A DNA stretch of 64,000 nt from Misgurnus anguillicaudatus (GCF_027580225.2 NC_073354.2:9462001-9526000); one strand, 5' to 3'; positions 33,940-45,255 are shown, counted from the stretch's first letter. A program made the numbers and translations. The notes: generated from the sequence alone by a model not told the origin.

Positions 33940-34862
33940 TACTAGCCTGGTAATACCATCCTCTGCTATTTTGCTTCGCTTCATATACAGAGTCTGGCTG
34001 GGCATAATTGACAATCGTTTTCCTTTTCGTGGGAGGGGCTTGTCTAAAGTTTAAACTCATTGGTCTAAACGTAAGCCAATCACATAACGTTTGGATATGA
34101 TGTGCGTTATGTGCCGGCTCAGCCGCATCGAATTTCTGCTGTAAAACACACAGTGATGTGAAAACAAACCCATCGAGCGAAATACCAGAGTTAACATGGC
34201 TATGAACGACTTCTGCAGATTATGTAAAGTAAATCGGGCCAGAGCTAGTTGAACACTATCCTTACGGTGTCTTTCCACTCAGTCTAAGTGGAGGAACGCC
34301 TTCAGTCCCCTCAAACTCTTCCACCAGACAGCCATAACCATATGTAAATTAAATCTTCCTACCTTATTTTCTGGTTAATCAGGAACGTCACCAAAGAATG
34401 TTTGCCCACGCGTCCTCCACCATTAACTGTGAACAATGAAATTCCCTTCCATGATTTCTCGATCGTTGTGCACGTCAAGCTGTGCTGCGCACAGTTTCTC
34501 GCTGACGATCGGTAATAGTTGATAAATTAAACTTTTCCCAAAACCTCTCAGGAGTAGGGCAACAACATAATCTCCATTCAAAATGTTTAACAAACACTCT
34601 TCTTGTTCGGGCTTAAGTTGGGAAGTGCCGGTTCTCCACAACAAAGCAAATAGTTGTCTGTGCCTCCATGTCCATTACAAACTACAACCGTACATTCGGT
34701 GCTTAGCGTCTACGTCCGGCTCTCAGACAGCCCTCTGTTCATTGATTGGACGGCCGTTTTGAGACTGGAGGAAAACGGTTTGAATGGGAGTTATCTCAGA
34801 CTGAGTACAGAAGCGTAATGAAATTTAGCGGAAGTACAAAGTCTGACGTAGTCAGGCTAGTA
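33940..34862. mobile_element. Non-autonomous TIR element carrying a helicase fragment
   Basis: The ends tactagcctg and caggctagta are inverted and flanked by atg on both sides (33937-33939, 34863-34865), perhaps a 3-bp target duplication as in PIF/Harbinger-type elements. The plus strand has a short start MAMNDFCRLCKVNR at 34197, like a Cys-rich N-terminus, soon stopped. The minus strand has a RecQ-like helicase piece. Confidence 0.6.
34423..34644 (-). pseudogene. RecQ-like helicase fragment (motif I)
   Basis: A 73-codon frame includes LKPEQEECLLNILNGDYVV and RGFGKSLIYQLLP. These match the Q-motif-like region and the Walker A (GFGKS) box of superfamily 2 RecQ-type helicases; the Walker Lys and Ser are present. 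Nothing after motif I (no DEAH-type box) is recognisable, so only about 60 residues of a helicase of several hundred remain. It lies inside the TIR element 33940-34862. It may be a remnant of the element's own gene or a captured host exon. Confidence 0.6.
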
Positions 34863-34865
34863 ATG

Positions 34866-35431
34866 TACATGTGGCAAAAAATATACAGCTATAAGATAAT
34901 TCAACGTGTTTTAGGTAACATTTTGTTTAAAGCTAAATTTAAGCAGAGACAGTGAACGTTGCATGAGTGTGCAAGTAGTTGAGAGTACTGCTGAATAAAG
35001 GACTTAAAAAGAAACAGCTACACTGATTGGATCGAACAACACAACAATAGACGCGCTGACAGGGCCCCCTCACAATGTTGCTTAGGGCCCCCAGAAGTCT
35101 AGTAACGGTTCTGCATGTCAGACCTTAACAACTATTTTAATGTCTGTTTGGAAGGGAGCACTAATTCATTGTATTAAAAAAAAGACAATATCCCTGATGT
35201 TCCATCAACATGGAGAGATATATAACTCCTTCCTACCATATATAAGTTGTTTATGAAATGCATACTGGTTAGAGTTCTTCCTTGGTTTCTGACCATGTTT
35301 TTTATAACTTTTGTAAAAATAAAACTGTGTCTCTTACATGTCAAATGCTAATAACAAAATCAAATTACCGGTAGAATAAAACTGGAATAAAAACAAAACA
35401 TTTTTTAAATTAAAAATTTTTCGCTTGCCTA
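34866..35431. other. AT-rich DNA without recognised features
   Basis: gggccccctcacaatgttgc and gggcccccagaagtctagta at about 35061-35107 are repeat-like. Nothing else is seen. Confidence 0.4.
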
Positions 35432-36134
35432 TTATATGTCTTTATGTGGCAATAATTCTTTTAAAACCACATGCTGCTCATGGTGCTTATTGAACACATA
35501 TCCTTGGCTATAATATGCAATCGCCTCCTTTATTTTCTTGTGTCTTTGCGAGCAAGACGAATATGGTATTGTGTTTATCAGTGTACCTGTTAATGTTGTC
35601 TGTGTCATGGATGGTCTGGGATTTTTGGTGGTTGCGGCTTGTGTCTTCAGCTTTTGAATTTCTTGATATTGCACTTTTTTGTGGCTTGTAAGGTGGTTAA
35701 TGAGGTTTTTTGTGTTACCTTGAGACGTTTGGACGGAAAAGGAACAGAGTTTGCACAAGACTCGCTTTCCCCGAAAACGAAATATCCCAAACAATGGAGT
35801 ATGACCCCTTTACGTATGTACTTCTGCACTTTCTTCTTCTTGCCCTGCCATTATGTTTGTTCAATGTGAATGACTGTAAATTGTGTGATGCCAATGTACT
35901 TCTACCATAACACAGACCACGCTTGCAATTTAGATGCTGTCATTTAAGACTTTGCGTCAGATGTTGTACGTCATCCATTCCGTACACTCTGACTCTGCCA
36001 TTGACTCAACACATTGATTTTAGACCGTCTGTTTTGTGCTTGGTCTTCACAAAATAACACCACAGCAATTTTTATTAAACGTGGGGCACACTTTTCGTTA
36101 ACATGATAAATATACGATTAATTGTGCAGCCCTA
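35432..36134 (-). pseudogene. hAT transposase N-terminus (BED zinc finger), truncated element
   Basis: The minus strand from 36134 begins with a hAT-type tip (tagggctgcacaattaatcg). At 35794-35432 it codes for a BED finger: FRGKRVLCKLC, then NTKNLINHLTSH, i.e. a C-x2-C...H-x4-H pattern, followed by a KIKEAIAYY segment. This is the DNA-binding N-terminus of hAT transposases. The catalytic RNase H-like domain and the hAT dimerisation region are absent, so the element is cut after about 120 residues. The tip resembles the MITEs at 12187-13010 and 54569-55015, so this could be a relative of their source. Confidence 0.7.
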
Positions 36135-36446
36135 GGTGGTACCATTCAAAGACTGATAAATGGCCAGTGTTTACAGTAGCAACAAAACCTATACATGTAT
36201 ATTATCTTAATGAGACATATACTTATCTTCACTCTTAAAAAAAGGGTGCTAAATAGCACTAAAAGCTCGTAATTATAGGGGAACTGTTTTAAGTGCTAGG
36301 CTACTTATAAAACACATATGAAGGACCATCTAGGGGTGATATAGCACCACTATAGCTTCAGATATGGTTCTATATAGCACATTATGGTTCTAAACAGGTG
36401 CTACACAGGTACTACATAGCACTTAAAATGGTTCCTCTATGATTAC

Positions 36447-36912
36447 TGTTGTGAATGAGGCACTTGCTCTGCCTCCCGATCGCCACCAGAGGGAGCCATC
36501 CCCTGACTTTTAGTTTCATTCGGACTGCATTTCCCATGAGCCCAATACCTAGACTGATTGCACCTGCACCTGAACCTCATACCGGGACTGATTGCTCTGC
36601 CACCTGTTGTTCATCTCAGACTGCCTATTTAAGCAACACTCATGCACTACTCCAGCGCGAAGTCTTGATTTGCCCCGGCATCATTTCTGAGCGTTTACCT
36701 TGTCTGTTTATTCCTGGTTAGTTACTTTTGATCTGTTTATCTGGACTCTACGATTGTTTGCTGCCTGCCCTGATTATTTTGCCTGTTTATTTGACCACGA
36801 GATTTGCCTATTCCACGTTGTTGTGTTTGCTGGTGTTGATCCTGTTCTGTCTGACTCTGAGAGTAAATAAAAGCCTGCATATGGATCCTCAGCCTCATCG
36901 TGCTTCATTACA
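36447..36912 (+). repeat. 5' LTR of retrotransposon A
   Basis: 466 bp, tgttgtgaatgagg...cttcattaca. It contains TATA-like tatttaag at 36626, a likely RNA start at 36657, and aataaa at 36866-36871. The gag ATG at 36881 is already inside the LTR. Confidence 0.92.
36626..36666 (+). promoter_or_regulatory. Core promoter and self-primer of retrotransposon A
   Basis: tatttaag (36626-36633) is followed 31 bases later by gcgaagtctt (36657-36666). This 10-mer is exactly complementary to 36914-36923, two bases after the 5' LTR. The RNA 5' end could therefore fold back as primer for minus-strand DNA synthesis, as in Tf1. The 3' LTR carries the same two motifs. Confidence 0.65.
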
Positions 36913-38272
36913 GAAGACTTCGCCACCGAGCGATCCAGCGGCCGTCGCCCAACTCTCCATGGAGCTTTCTGCTCAAGCTCAGCAGCTTGCTGGACACCAA
37001 CAACAACTGGCTCGTCTCACTACTCTCACGGAGGAACTTGTCACCGCTCTCCAGGGTTTGAGAGGATTAGCCTCTGCGGCTAACGCTGCACCAGCCGCAC
37101 CCCCACCACCGGCTACCCCCGCTGCTGTGTTGGCTGCTAACCCATGGCTAGCTTTTCCGGACAAGTTCAACGGAGATCCTGAGAAGTGTAAGGGCTTTTT
37201 AATGCAATGCTCACTCTTTGTAACTCAACAACCCTCTCTGTACCCTAGTGATGACAGCCGGATTGCATTTGTGTGCACGCTACTCACCGGAAGGGCCTTA
37301 GAGTGGGCCACCGCGGTTTGGAGGGACGACGGAACTGCGTTTCCTTCATTTAACCATTTCCTCGCCCAATTTCGCAGTGTCTTTGAGCATACTGCTGGAG
37401 GAGAGAGCGCTGAAGAGCGTCTATTGAACATCACACAAGGAAACAGGACTGCAGCGGATTATACACTGGCCTTTCGTACCCTTGCTGCCCAGGCTGGTTG
37501 GGAGGAAAAGCCACTCAAACTGATCTATAGACGAGGATTAAACCGTGAGTTACAAACCGAGCTAGCCTGCCGTGATGAGGGGAGAACTCTGGCGGATTTC
37601 ATCGAGCTGTCTATTCAAATCGACAATCTGATACGTGCACGTCGCTTTAACACTCAAATTCAACCTGTTGATGTCTCCGAACCCATGCAATTGGGTTATA
37701 CTCATCTCACGCCCGAAGAGAGAGAACGGCGTATCCCCCACCAGCTCTGTCTATATTGTGGCAAACCCGGCCATCTGTTGTCATCTTGCCCAACCAGGCC
37801 GCCCAACAAGAGAAATACTATGGTGAGTTCTAACATTTTCACATTTCGATCTCAAAGCTGTGTTCAGATTTATGTAAGCATTACAGTGCATGAGCATACG
37901 TTTCATATGTTAGCACTCATCGATTCGGGAGCTGCAGGAAATTTCAAGCCTGAGAAGTTCGCCAGAATGAATGATATCCCACTAATCGAATGTGCTTCTC
38001 ATTTGGCAGTGGAGGCGATAGACGGCCGACCATTAGGAGAGGGAACGATTCATTTCATTACTGAAGACATCAGGTTGCAAGTAGGATCACAACATGAAGA
38101 ATCGATTCAGTTTCACATTATAACCTCTCCTCATCACTCACTCATCCTGGGACTGCCATGGTTACAACTACACAACCCTGTTATCTCATGGAGGGACAAC
38201 CAAATCATTCAGTGGGATAAGTCCTGTAATTTCCATTGCTGTCTTGCCAAAACACCTTCATCTTCAAATTAA
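36881..38272 (+). CDS. Gag with zinc knuckle and protease, retrotransposon A
   Basis: 463 codons from an ATG inside the LTR (start [16 protein letters not shown]). The Gag core has a WA-x-AVW region, then the CCHC knuckle [14 protein letters not shown], which binds element RNA. In the same frame follow the protease blocks [11 protein letters not shown] (catalytic DSG) and LILGLPWL. In element B the protease is in the pol frame instead, so the fused gag-protease here is notable; an indel that shifted the junction is possible. The next Met, at 36959, would also lie upstream of the Gag core. The frame is intact, so the protein could be made. It ends 28 bases into the overlapping pol frame. Confidence 0.85.
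   Translation: MDPQPHRASLQKTSPPSDPAAVAQLSMELSAQAQQLAGHQQQLARLTTLTEELVTALQGLRGLASAANAAPAAPPPPATPAAVLAANPWLAFPDKFNGDPEKCKGFLMQCSLFVTQQPSLYPSDDSRIAFVCTLLTGRALEWATAVWRDDGTAFPSFNHFLAQFRSVFEHTAGGESAEERLLNITQGNRTAADYTLAFRTLAAQAGWEEKPLKLIYRRGLNRELQTELACRDEGRTLADFIELSIQIDNLIRARRFNTQIQPVDVSEPMQLGYTHLTPEERERRIPHQLCLYCGKPGHLLSSCPTRPPNKRNTMVSSNIFTFRSQSCVQIYVSITVHEHTFHMLALIDSGAAGNFKPEKFARMNDIPLIECASHLAVEAIDGRPLGEGTIHFITEDIRLQVGSQHEESIQFHIITSPHHSLILGLPWLQLHNPVISWRDNQIIQWDKSCNFHCCLAKTPSSSN
36914..36923 (+). other. Self-complementary primer-binding site of A
   Basis: aagacttcgc, the exact complement of 36657-36666. It starts two bases after the LTR end and lies within gag codons. No run complementary to a CCA tRNA end (tgg...) follows the LTR. 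Confidence 0.65.
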
Positions 38273-41216
38273 TTCCACCGTTTCCAAACCTAAACCTTCT
38301 GTTGTCCCCGGGTTACCTGAGGTTTACCAGGATTTAGCGGAGGCCTTTAGTAAGGAGAAAGCATCCGTTCTACCACCCCATAGACCCAGCGATTGCAGCA
38401 TTGAGCTCCTACCTAACTCTACACCACCCAAAGGTCGTATTTTCCCTTTGTCTCAACCTGAATCTGAATCTATGAGGAAATACATCGAGGAGGAACTTGC
38501 AAAGGGGTTTATTCGTCAATCTGTATCACCAGCATCGTCAGGATTTTTCTTTGTCAAGAAGAAGGATGGAAGTCTAAGACCATGCATTGATTATCGAGCT
38601 CTCAACGAATTAACAGTAAAGTTCCGCTACCCTTTACCGCTCGTACCATCTGCATTAGAACAACTCAGAAAGGCCAAATACTTCACTAAGCTGGACCTCC
38701 GAAGTGCCTATAACCTCATCCGCATTAAGGAGGGCGACGAGTGGAAGACGGCCTTCTCTACACAATCTGGTCACTATGAATATTTGGTCATGCCCTTCGG
38801 CCTTTCTAACAGTCCGTCCGTCTTCCAGTCCTTCATCAACGACGTCTTACGCGACATGCTGGATCGATGGGTAATAGTGTACATTGACGATATCCTCATC
38901 TACTCAGAAACCCTCGAGGAGCATATTCAACATGTACGAGCTGTGCTCAAACGTCTGATTCAGTACCAACTCTACGCCAAGATCGAGAAATGTGAGTTTC
39001 ACCGCACATCCACATCTTTCCTGGGTTACATCATTTCAGCAGAGGGAGTCGCCATGGACGATTCTAAGGTTCAAGCAGTGCTTAACTGGCCACAGCCCAA
39101 AACCATAAAGGAACTGCAACGTTTTCTGGGGTTTGCCAACTTCTATCGACGCTTTATCCGAAATTTCAGCATTGTGGCGGCACCTTTAACAACCATGACA
39201 AAGAAAGCCCTTGTTCGTCTCTCTTGGTCACCAGCAGCCCTGAATGCCTTTCAACGGCTCAAAGAATGCTTTACTTCAGCACCTATCCTTCATCACCCAG
39301 ATCCATCATTGCCATTCATCATTGAAGTTGACGCTTCCAGTACAGGTATAGGGGCCATTCTGTCTCAATGACAAGGTAACGCTAACAAGATGTATCCCTG
39401 CGCTTACTTCTCTCGTAAACTCACTCCCGCCGAGCGTAACTACGATGTGGGGAATCGTGAGCTGCTAGCTATGAAGGCAGCATTTGAGGAGTGGCGACAC
39501 TGGCTAGAGGGGGCACAACATCCATTCACTGTACTAACTGACCATAAGAACCTTGAATATCTCCGTTCAGCTAAACGAATGAACAATCGGCAGGCAAGAT
39601 GGGCCATGTTCTTCACCAGATTTCACTTTACAGTAACGTTTTGACCGGGATCAAAGAACACAAAAGCAGACGCTCTCTCCCGCCTCTACAACGATCCTAA
39701 CTCACCTTCAGTCAATGAAACCATCTTACCAGACACATTAATCCTTGCACCGATCCAGTGGGACATCATGACTGAGATTGAACAGGCTAACGCGCTCTCT
39801 CCCCCTCCCAATGATTGTCCTCAGCCAAAGACTTTTGTCCCCGAGCCTTTACGCCCCGCCCTACTAGAACATATCCATGCATCACCCAGTGCGGGTCATC
39901 CTGGCATCACTAGTACTATTAACATCACCCAGAATAAGTTTTGGTGGCCCTCTATGTCGCCTGACATCATTAACTTCGTTAGGAACTGCACCGTTTGCAA
40001 CACCACCAAGGCGTCTCACCAAGTACCAGCCGGTCTCTTACAACCACTTCCCATTCCTCAACGTCCGTGGTCTCATATAGCCATCGACTTTGTTACAGAT
40101 TTACCTAAATCCAACAACAACACAGTTATTCTCACAGTAATTGATCGATTCTCCAAGGCATGCCGTCTCATTCCCCTACCTAAACTACCCACAGCATTTG
40201 AAACTGCCAAAACCCTGTGCAACTATGTATTCCGGCTCTATGGTCTGCCCGAGGACATCGTTTCCGACAGGGGTCCGCAATTCACTTCCAGAGTCTGGTC
40301 TGCCTTTTTCAAACAGCTCAACATTAACGTCAGTTTAACCTCCGGTTATCATCCACAAGCCAATGGCCAAACAGAACGGTTAAACCAAGAAATCACCCGC
40401 TTTCTGCTCTCATACTGTCACCGGAATCAGGCAGACTGGATAAGGTATCTCATGTAGGCAGAATATGCCCAAAATTCACTCATCAAACCCGCCACTGGTA
40501 TAACACCATTCAAATGCATACTGGGATTCCAGCCATCACTCTTCCCATGGTCCAGTGAACCCTCTGACCTGCCTGCGGTAAACGAATGGTTTCAACGGAG
40601 TGAGGCGACCTGGGAGGAAGCACACCATCATCTGCAAAGGGCCATCAGGAGACAAAAGATTCAGGCAGATCGACATCGCAGAGCTCACCCTGAATATCAA
40701 CCCGGGCAATGGGTCTGGCTATCCACCCGAGACATCCGCCTTCGACTCCCCTGCAGAAAACTCAGTCCCAGGTATGTGGGTCCTTTCAAAATAATCAGAC
40801 AAATTAACCCTGTATCATTTCGTTTGGCATTACCTTCCACTTACCGTATTTCCCCTACCTTCCATGTTTCCCTGTTAAAACCCGCTGGTGGTCCGAGACG
40901 GGAGCGAGAGGAGGTAGCCACGTCATCGGGTCCACTGCCCCTGCTGGTCGGCGGCGAGGAAGCATACCAGGTCAACGAAATTCTCGATTCCAGACGCCGA
41001 GGAGCTAACCTTGAGTATTTGGTTGATTGGGAGGGGTACGGCCCAGAGGAACGCTCTTGGGTAAGGGCGAGGGACATCCTTGACCCTTCACTCACCGCCG
41101 AGTTCCATCAGAACCATCCAGACAAGCTGGCCCCTCGACCTCGTGGAAGACCTCGGCGTCAAACGCATCCTCGCTTCGGGAGCCGCTCGCAGGGGGGGGG
41201 GCTCTGTTGTGAATGA
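38244..41216 (+). pseudogene. Pol (RT, RNase H, integrase, chromodomain) of A, three stops
   Basis: One reading frame, shifted relative to gag, holds the RT ([10 protein letters not shown] at about 38876-38905, catalytic [12 protein letters not shown]), RNase H ([17 protein letters not shown]), the HHCC integrase finger (HPGITST to CTVC), the DDE integrase core ([23 protein letters not shown]) and a chromodomain ([17 protein letters not shown]) that can bind histone tails. It is broken by TGA at 39369-39371, TGA at 39642-39644 and TAG at 40455-40457. Compared with element B the first two are CGA (Arg) codons changed to TGA; the third stands where a Trp-like codon is expected. The last codons and stop run 12 bases into the 3' LTR. 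No other frameshift was found within pol. Confidence 0.88.
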
Positions 41217-41670
41217 GGCACTTGCTCTGCCTCCCGATCGCCACCAGAGGGAGCCATCCCCTGACTTTTAGTTTCATTCGGACTGCATTTCCCATGAGCC
41301 CAATACCTAGACTGATTGCACCTGCACCTGAACCTCATACCGGGACTGATTGCTCTGCCACCTGTTGTTCATCTCAGACTGCCTATTTAAGCAACACTCA
41401 TGCACTACTCCAGCGCGAAGTCTTGATTTGCCCCAGCATCATTTCTGAGCGTTTACCTTGTCTGTTTATTCCTGGTTAGTTACTTTTGATCTGTTTATCT
41501 GGACTCTACGATTGTTTGCTGCCTGCCCTGATTATTTTGCCTGTTTATTTGACCACGAGATTTGCCTATTCCACGTTGTTGTGTTTGCTGGTGTTGACCC
41601 TGTTCTGTCTGACTCTGAGAGTAAATAAAAGCCTGCATATGGATCCTCAGCCTCATTGTGCTTCATTACA
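41205..41670 (+). repeat. 3' LTR of retrotransposon A
   Basis: 466 bp; differs from the 5' LTR at three sites: cccagcat against cccggcat, gttgaccc against gttgatcc, ctcattgtg against ctcatcgtg. aataaa at 41624-41629 is the likely polyadenylation signal. Confidence 0.92.
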
Positions 41671-41725
41671 ATTACGAGCCAGTGAACCATTTTGGAGCTA
41701 GTTAGCGCCGTTTGTTTTTAAAGTG

Positions 41726-42141
41726 TTGGACATAAAAGCAATATTGCAGGAGAGTGGAAAGAGCAAGTAAATATTATCTTTTCAGAGTTTACATCTAGGT
41801 TGGAGGACTTGGTTGCTCCATGCCCCTTGCCACTGACTATGAAGTTAAAGCCTGTTAGACAGGTGGCACTGTCCAAAGTACAACATCTATTCACTAATGT
41901 ACATATCCAACACAAAGTAAGCGAAATGAATGACAAAGCAGTAGGCTTAGTGCAGAAGTGGTTTGGACTTAACACACGATCTATTTGTAACATTATTTTT
42001 CATCCCCAATGGGAAGGAGGTTTGGAGTACCAAACGTGATTTGGATCTACACTAGCATGTGGATTTCCCTCCTTCTGAAAATGTTAAATAATGATGACAA
42101 TGAATTTAGAGAGATGGCACGATCATCTCTGTTTTTAGACT
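41726..42141 (+). pseudogene. Non-LTR retrotransposon fragment (R2/NeSL-like C-terminus)
   Basis: The plus strand reads KPVRQVALSKVQHLFTNVHI, then MNDKAVGLVQKWFGLNTRS and IIFHPQWEGGL. After a one-base frame change near 42027 it reads VIWIYTSMWISLLLKMLNND. The W-GL / GG(L/V)G-like layout resembles the RT thumb end of R2- or NeSL-type elements. The endonuclease and most of the RT are missing. The family call is from memory of the pattern only. Confidence 0.5.
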
Positions 42142-42279
42142 AAAGGAGACGCAAGGTATCGCTGGCTACGTAGGCAGAGACCCACTTTCTTGTCTTCACA
42201 AGAAACTTGACACCCATTGATTACCCACCTTTGTGTTCGGACTGGAGTGTCACTGGAGTGGGTGCGCTCTGACTCAGGG

Positions 42280-42955
42280 AGTGTGAAGGTCTGGTTGTTG
42301 GTGCCAGACATAAGCATTTGTGAAGCCACAACACGCACAACCTTGAGGCGGATGGGCTACAACAGCAAAAGATCCCACCGGGTACCACTCATCTCCACTA
42401 CAAATAGGAAAAAGAGGCTTCAATTTGCACAAGCTCACCAAAATTGGACAGTTGAAGAATGGAAAAATGTTGCCTGGTCTGATGAGTCTCAATTTCTGTT
42501 AAGACATTCAGATGGTAGAGTCAGAATTTGGCGTAAAACTGAATGAGAACAAGGATCCATCATGCCTTGTTACCACTGTGCAGGCTGGTGGTGGTGGAGT
42601 AATGGTGTGTGGGATGTTTTCTTGGCACACTTTAGGCCCCTCAGTGCCAATTAGGCATTGTTTAAATGCCACGGCCTACCCGAGCATTGTTTCTGACCAT
42701 GTCCATCCATTTATGACCACCATGTACCCATCCTCTGATGCCTACTTCCAGCAGGATAATGCACAATAAGCTTGAATAATTTCAAATTGGTTTCTTGAAC
42801 ATGACAATGAGTTCACTGTACTAAAATGGCCCCCACAGTCACCAGATCTCAACCCAATAGAGCATCTTTGGGATGTGGTGGAACGGGAGCTTCGTGTCCT
42901 TGATGTGCATCCCACAAATCTCCATCAACTGCAAGATGCTATCCTATTAATATAT
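42280..42955 (+). pseudogene. Tc1-like transposase, internally deleted
   Basis: The frames give [20 protein letters not shown], then [20 protein letters not shown], then [13 protein letters not shown], the first catalytic Asp region of Tc1 DDE transposases. After a frame change come the worn second-Asp region (DNAQ near 42756) and the SPDLNPIEHLWD block with the third acidic residue (42840-42875). The N-terminal paired-like DNA-binding domain is reduced to a few residues by a deletion joining 42298-42310 to SICEA. Stops and shifts make it inactive. It is the same family as the copy at 63486-64000. Confidence 0.8.
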
Positions 42956-44383
42956 AATTTGAAAGCTCTAAGAGTGTAGTTTTTATTTATCATCACCATT
43001 TTGGTAAAGGAGTTGTGTGAGAGTCATTTTCTAAAATGCCACAGGTCCACAGGTGGGACTTCTTTGTTATTATATATTTGTAACATTAATACCCTGTAAA
43101 CCGTTGACTCCTAGTGGCCGTTGTTGTAAAAACCACTGAAAGTGTCAAACAAACCTCATTTTTTGTGATTTTAACTTGAAATTTGGATCACAACTACTTG
43201 GACTTTGTTTACATTATTACTTTTGTGAAACATTTAAATTTTTATCATTTTATTTATAGAATTAATATGTTATTGAATTGTTTTTATTTATTAAATAAAT
43301 TTCAACTGCTATATTTTTTATTGAATATTTTCACCTCCAGACACTTCTGTGAAAAACACTTTTAAAAACACGACCAAGATTAGGCTTCTAAACAAAACAT
43401 TACAGTTATATTAATTTGAAGGTGTACATCACACCCCCCCCCCCACTCAAAATGGATTTTCGCCAATTAAGGGGTTAAAGTAGCCTACAAACACACATTA
43501 GTAATTTCTTATTTTCTTAAAATTCACCAGATACCAAAGAAAGAAAGAAAAGTGCTGCTACTAACTAACCTGTTCTTCATGATTCTTTGCATTTAGTGGA
43601 ATTGCGTCCTCTAGTGGCTTGCCTGCTAAAAAACCAATAGTAGAAGAAATGTCTGACTGCCTCACAAACTGCAGATGATTTCACTAGAAATACAATCAAA
43701 TTTATTGATCTTCGTCTAAATAAATTATTTGTCTGTGTTTGAATATGTGGGTTATGAGGACATAAATAAACCAAAAGGCTTTCAAAACAAACTAATCGTT
43801 TTTATCACACTTTTAGGGTTAGGTTTATAGGAGGAGATCCCATATGTATGATCATGATCTTGTTCTGTGTGTGGACAATGTTTCTGATATACTGTGAATG
43901 CTAACTTTGCTTATTCTTCAGGTTTATTTGGTTTGTTCTGTTTATTTTGATCTCTAAAGTTTTATTGTGGTCTTTGGTTCTATTATATGGAATTAAATGT
44001 GGCTGTTTTATTGTGTAATGATTTTAAACATTTTAATTTGTTTACATTAAATTTAGTGTTCTGAATGAATTGTAGGTAATGTCTTTAGTAATAATGTGAC
44101 CCGACTATTTGCTTTATTGATGAAATATATATTTGAAAAGTTAAACAAAATATGTTAAATCTGTTTGCACATGGTTGATTTCTCTGATATTAGTTAACTG
44201 AAATGATTTTGATGTGTCCTTAAACTCTTTTTATTTTTCTCTGTAGGTTTTTCCCATATCGAAAGCTGTTGTGGGATACATGAGAAACAGAGCAAGAGCA
44301 AAATCAGCAATTATCTATTATCTTGGTCATTTATTTATAAACATAATTTCTCTCCCCACGACTATTTATCTGGAATAATAATG

Positions 44384-44384
<1 letters not shown>
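42956..44384. other. AT-rich intergenic DNA
   Basis: A C-run at 43433-43444. No gene, exon or defined repeat recognised. Confidence 0.4.

Positions 44385-44451
<67 letters not shown>
44385..44451. repeat. (TA)n microsatellite
   Basis: About 33 uninterrupted TA units. Confidence 0.97.
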
Positions 44452-44453
<2 letters not shown>

Positions 44454-44540
44454 TCTCTCTTCACCGGTTACCCATTGAAGCTTGTGTCAGGTATAAGCCA
44501 CTCCTACTCACCCACATGACTGGCACTGCACCAGTGCCGG
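44452..44540 (+). pseudogene. Short LINE C-terminus fragment
   Basis: It reads ISLHRLPIEACVRYKPLLL, the LHWLP-type motif of L2/CR1-like RT C-termini; compare minus 28620-28680. Only about 30 residues survive. Confidence 0.45.
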
Positions 44541-44754
44541 GTTAAGCCTTTGTGAGGCCCTGGGCTAACGCTGGTTTGAGGCCCCCCCAATATACACTGA
44601 AAATATAAAGGCTGGATTTACTAAGTGCCTCATTGCGTAAATTTTTTTAGTAAAACTTACTAAAAAAAGGGGATGCAAAAACGATGCACTGTCTATATTT
44701 TTTAGTAAATCCAGTGTTTTTTACAGCGTATGTGCAACATTAAATGGCTAAAAT

Positions 44755-45255
44755 TTTTTATATAAATTAAACAATATTATCAAATAATTTTACAATCAGA
44801 AATAGCCCAGAAAATAACACTTAGGCTATTTAATAAAACTTACAACAAAAGTGCTTCTTTCTGCTCTTCTTTAAAGAGAATTCTTCAATTAAATCATTAA
44901 TGACGCAAAAGTAGGCTGAAATTATTTAAATAAATTAAACAATATTATCAAGTAATAATTTTACAATCAGAAACAGCCCAGAAAATAACATTTATTAAAT
45001 GCAACTCACAACTAAAAGTGCTTCTGTCTGTTCTTTAAATATAATTCCTCAATTAAATTATTAAAATCAAGTTGACGCAAAAGTAGGCTGAAATTATTTA
45101 AATAAATTAAACAATATTATCAAGTAATAATTTTACAATCAGAAACAGCCCAGAAAATAACATTTATTAAATGCAACTCACAACTAAAAGTGCTTCTGTC
45201 TGTTCTTCTTTAAATATAATTCCTCAATTAAATTACTAAAATCAAGTTGACGCAA
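44755..45255. repeat. Tandem array of about 165-bp units (three copies)
   Basis: Units start near 44755, 44920 and 45085, with aaattaaacaatattatcaa and gcccagaaaataacattta in each. The second and third are nearly identical; the first is more diverged. A fourth, diverged piece resumes at 57077. Confidence 0.85.

Larger units (their letters stand above)
36447..41670 (+). mobile_element. Ty3/Gypsy chromodomain LTR retrotransposon A (complete, coding broken)
   Basis: A full element with 466-bp LTRs, flanked by attac on both sides (36442-36446, 41671-41675). Order: LTR, self-priming site, gag with protease, RT, RNase H, integrase with chromodomain, G-rich polypurine tract (about 41190-41204), LTR. 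This domain order and the chromodomain place it with vertebrate Tf1/sushi-like chromoviruses. There is no env. The LTRs differ at only three positions, so insertion is recent, yet pol has three stop codons. Confidence 0.92.
36230..41725. mobile_element. MITE split by retrotransposon A
   Basis: 36230-36446 and 41671-41725 together form one palindromic MITE: cactcttaaaaaaagggtgc on the left is inverted to gcgccgtttgtttttaaagtg-like sequence on the right, and gctcgtaattatagg is inverted to cctctatgattacgagc. The last pair spans the insertion site of element A, whose target attac is part of the MITE. Confidence 0.6.

Noticed and set aside
36455..36721. 88-codon frame, repeated at 41213-41479
   Set aside because: LTR sequence of element A; not coding by any known pattern, apart from the gag start further on.
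44755..45255. CRISPR-like array
   Set aside because: Units of 165 bp are contiguous tandem repeats without unique spacers, in an animal genome.
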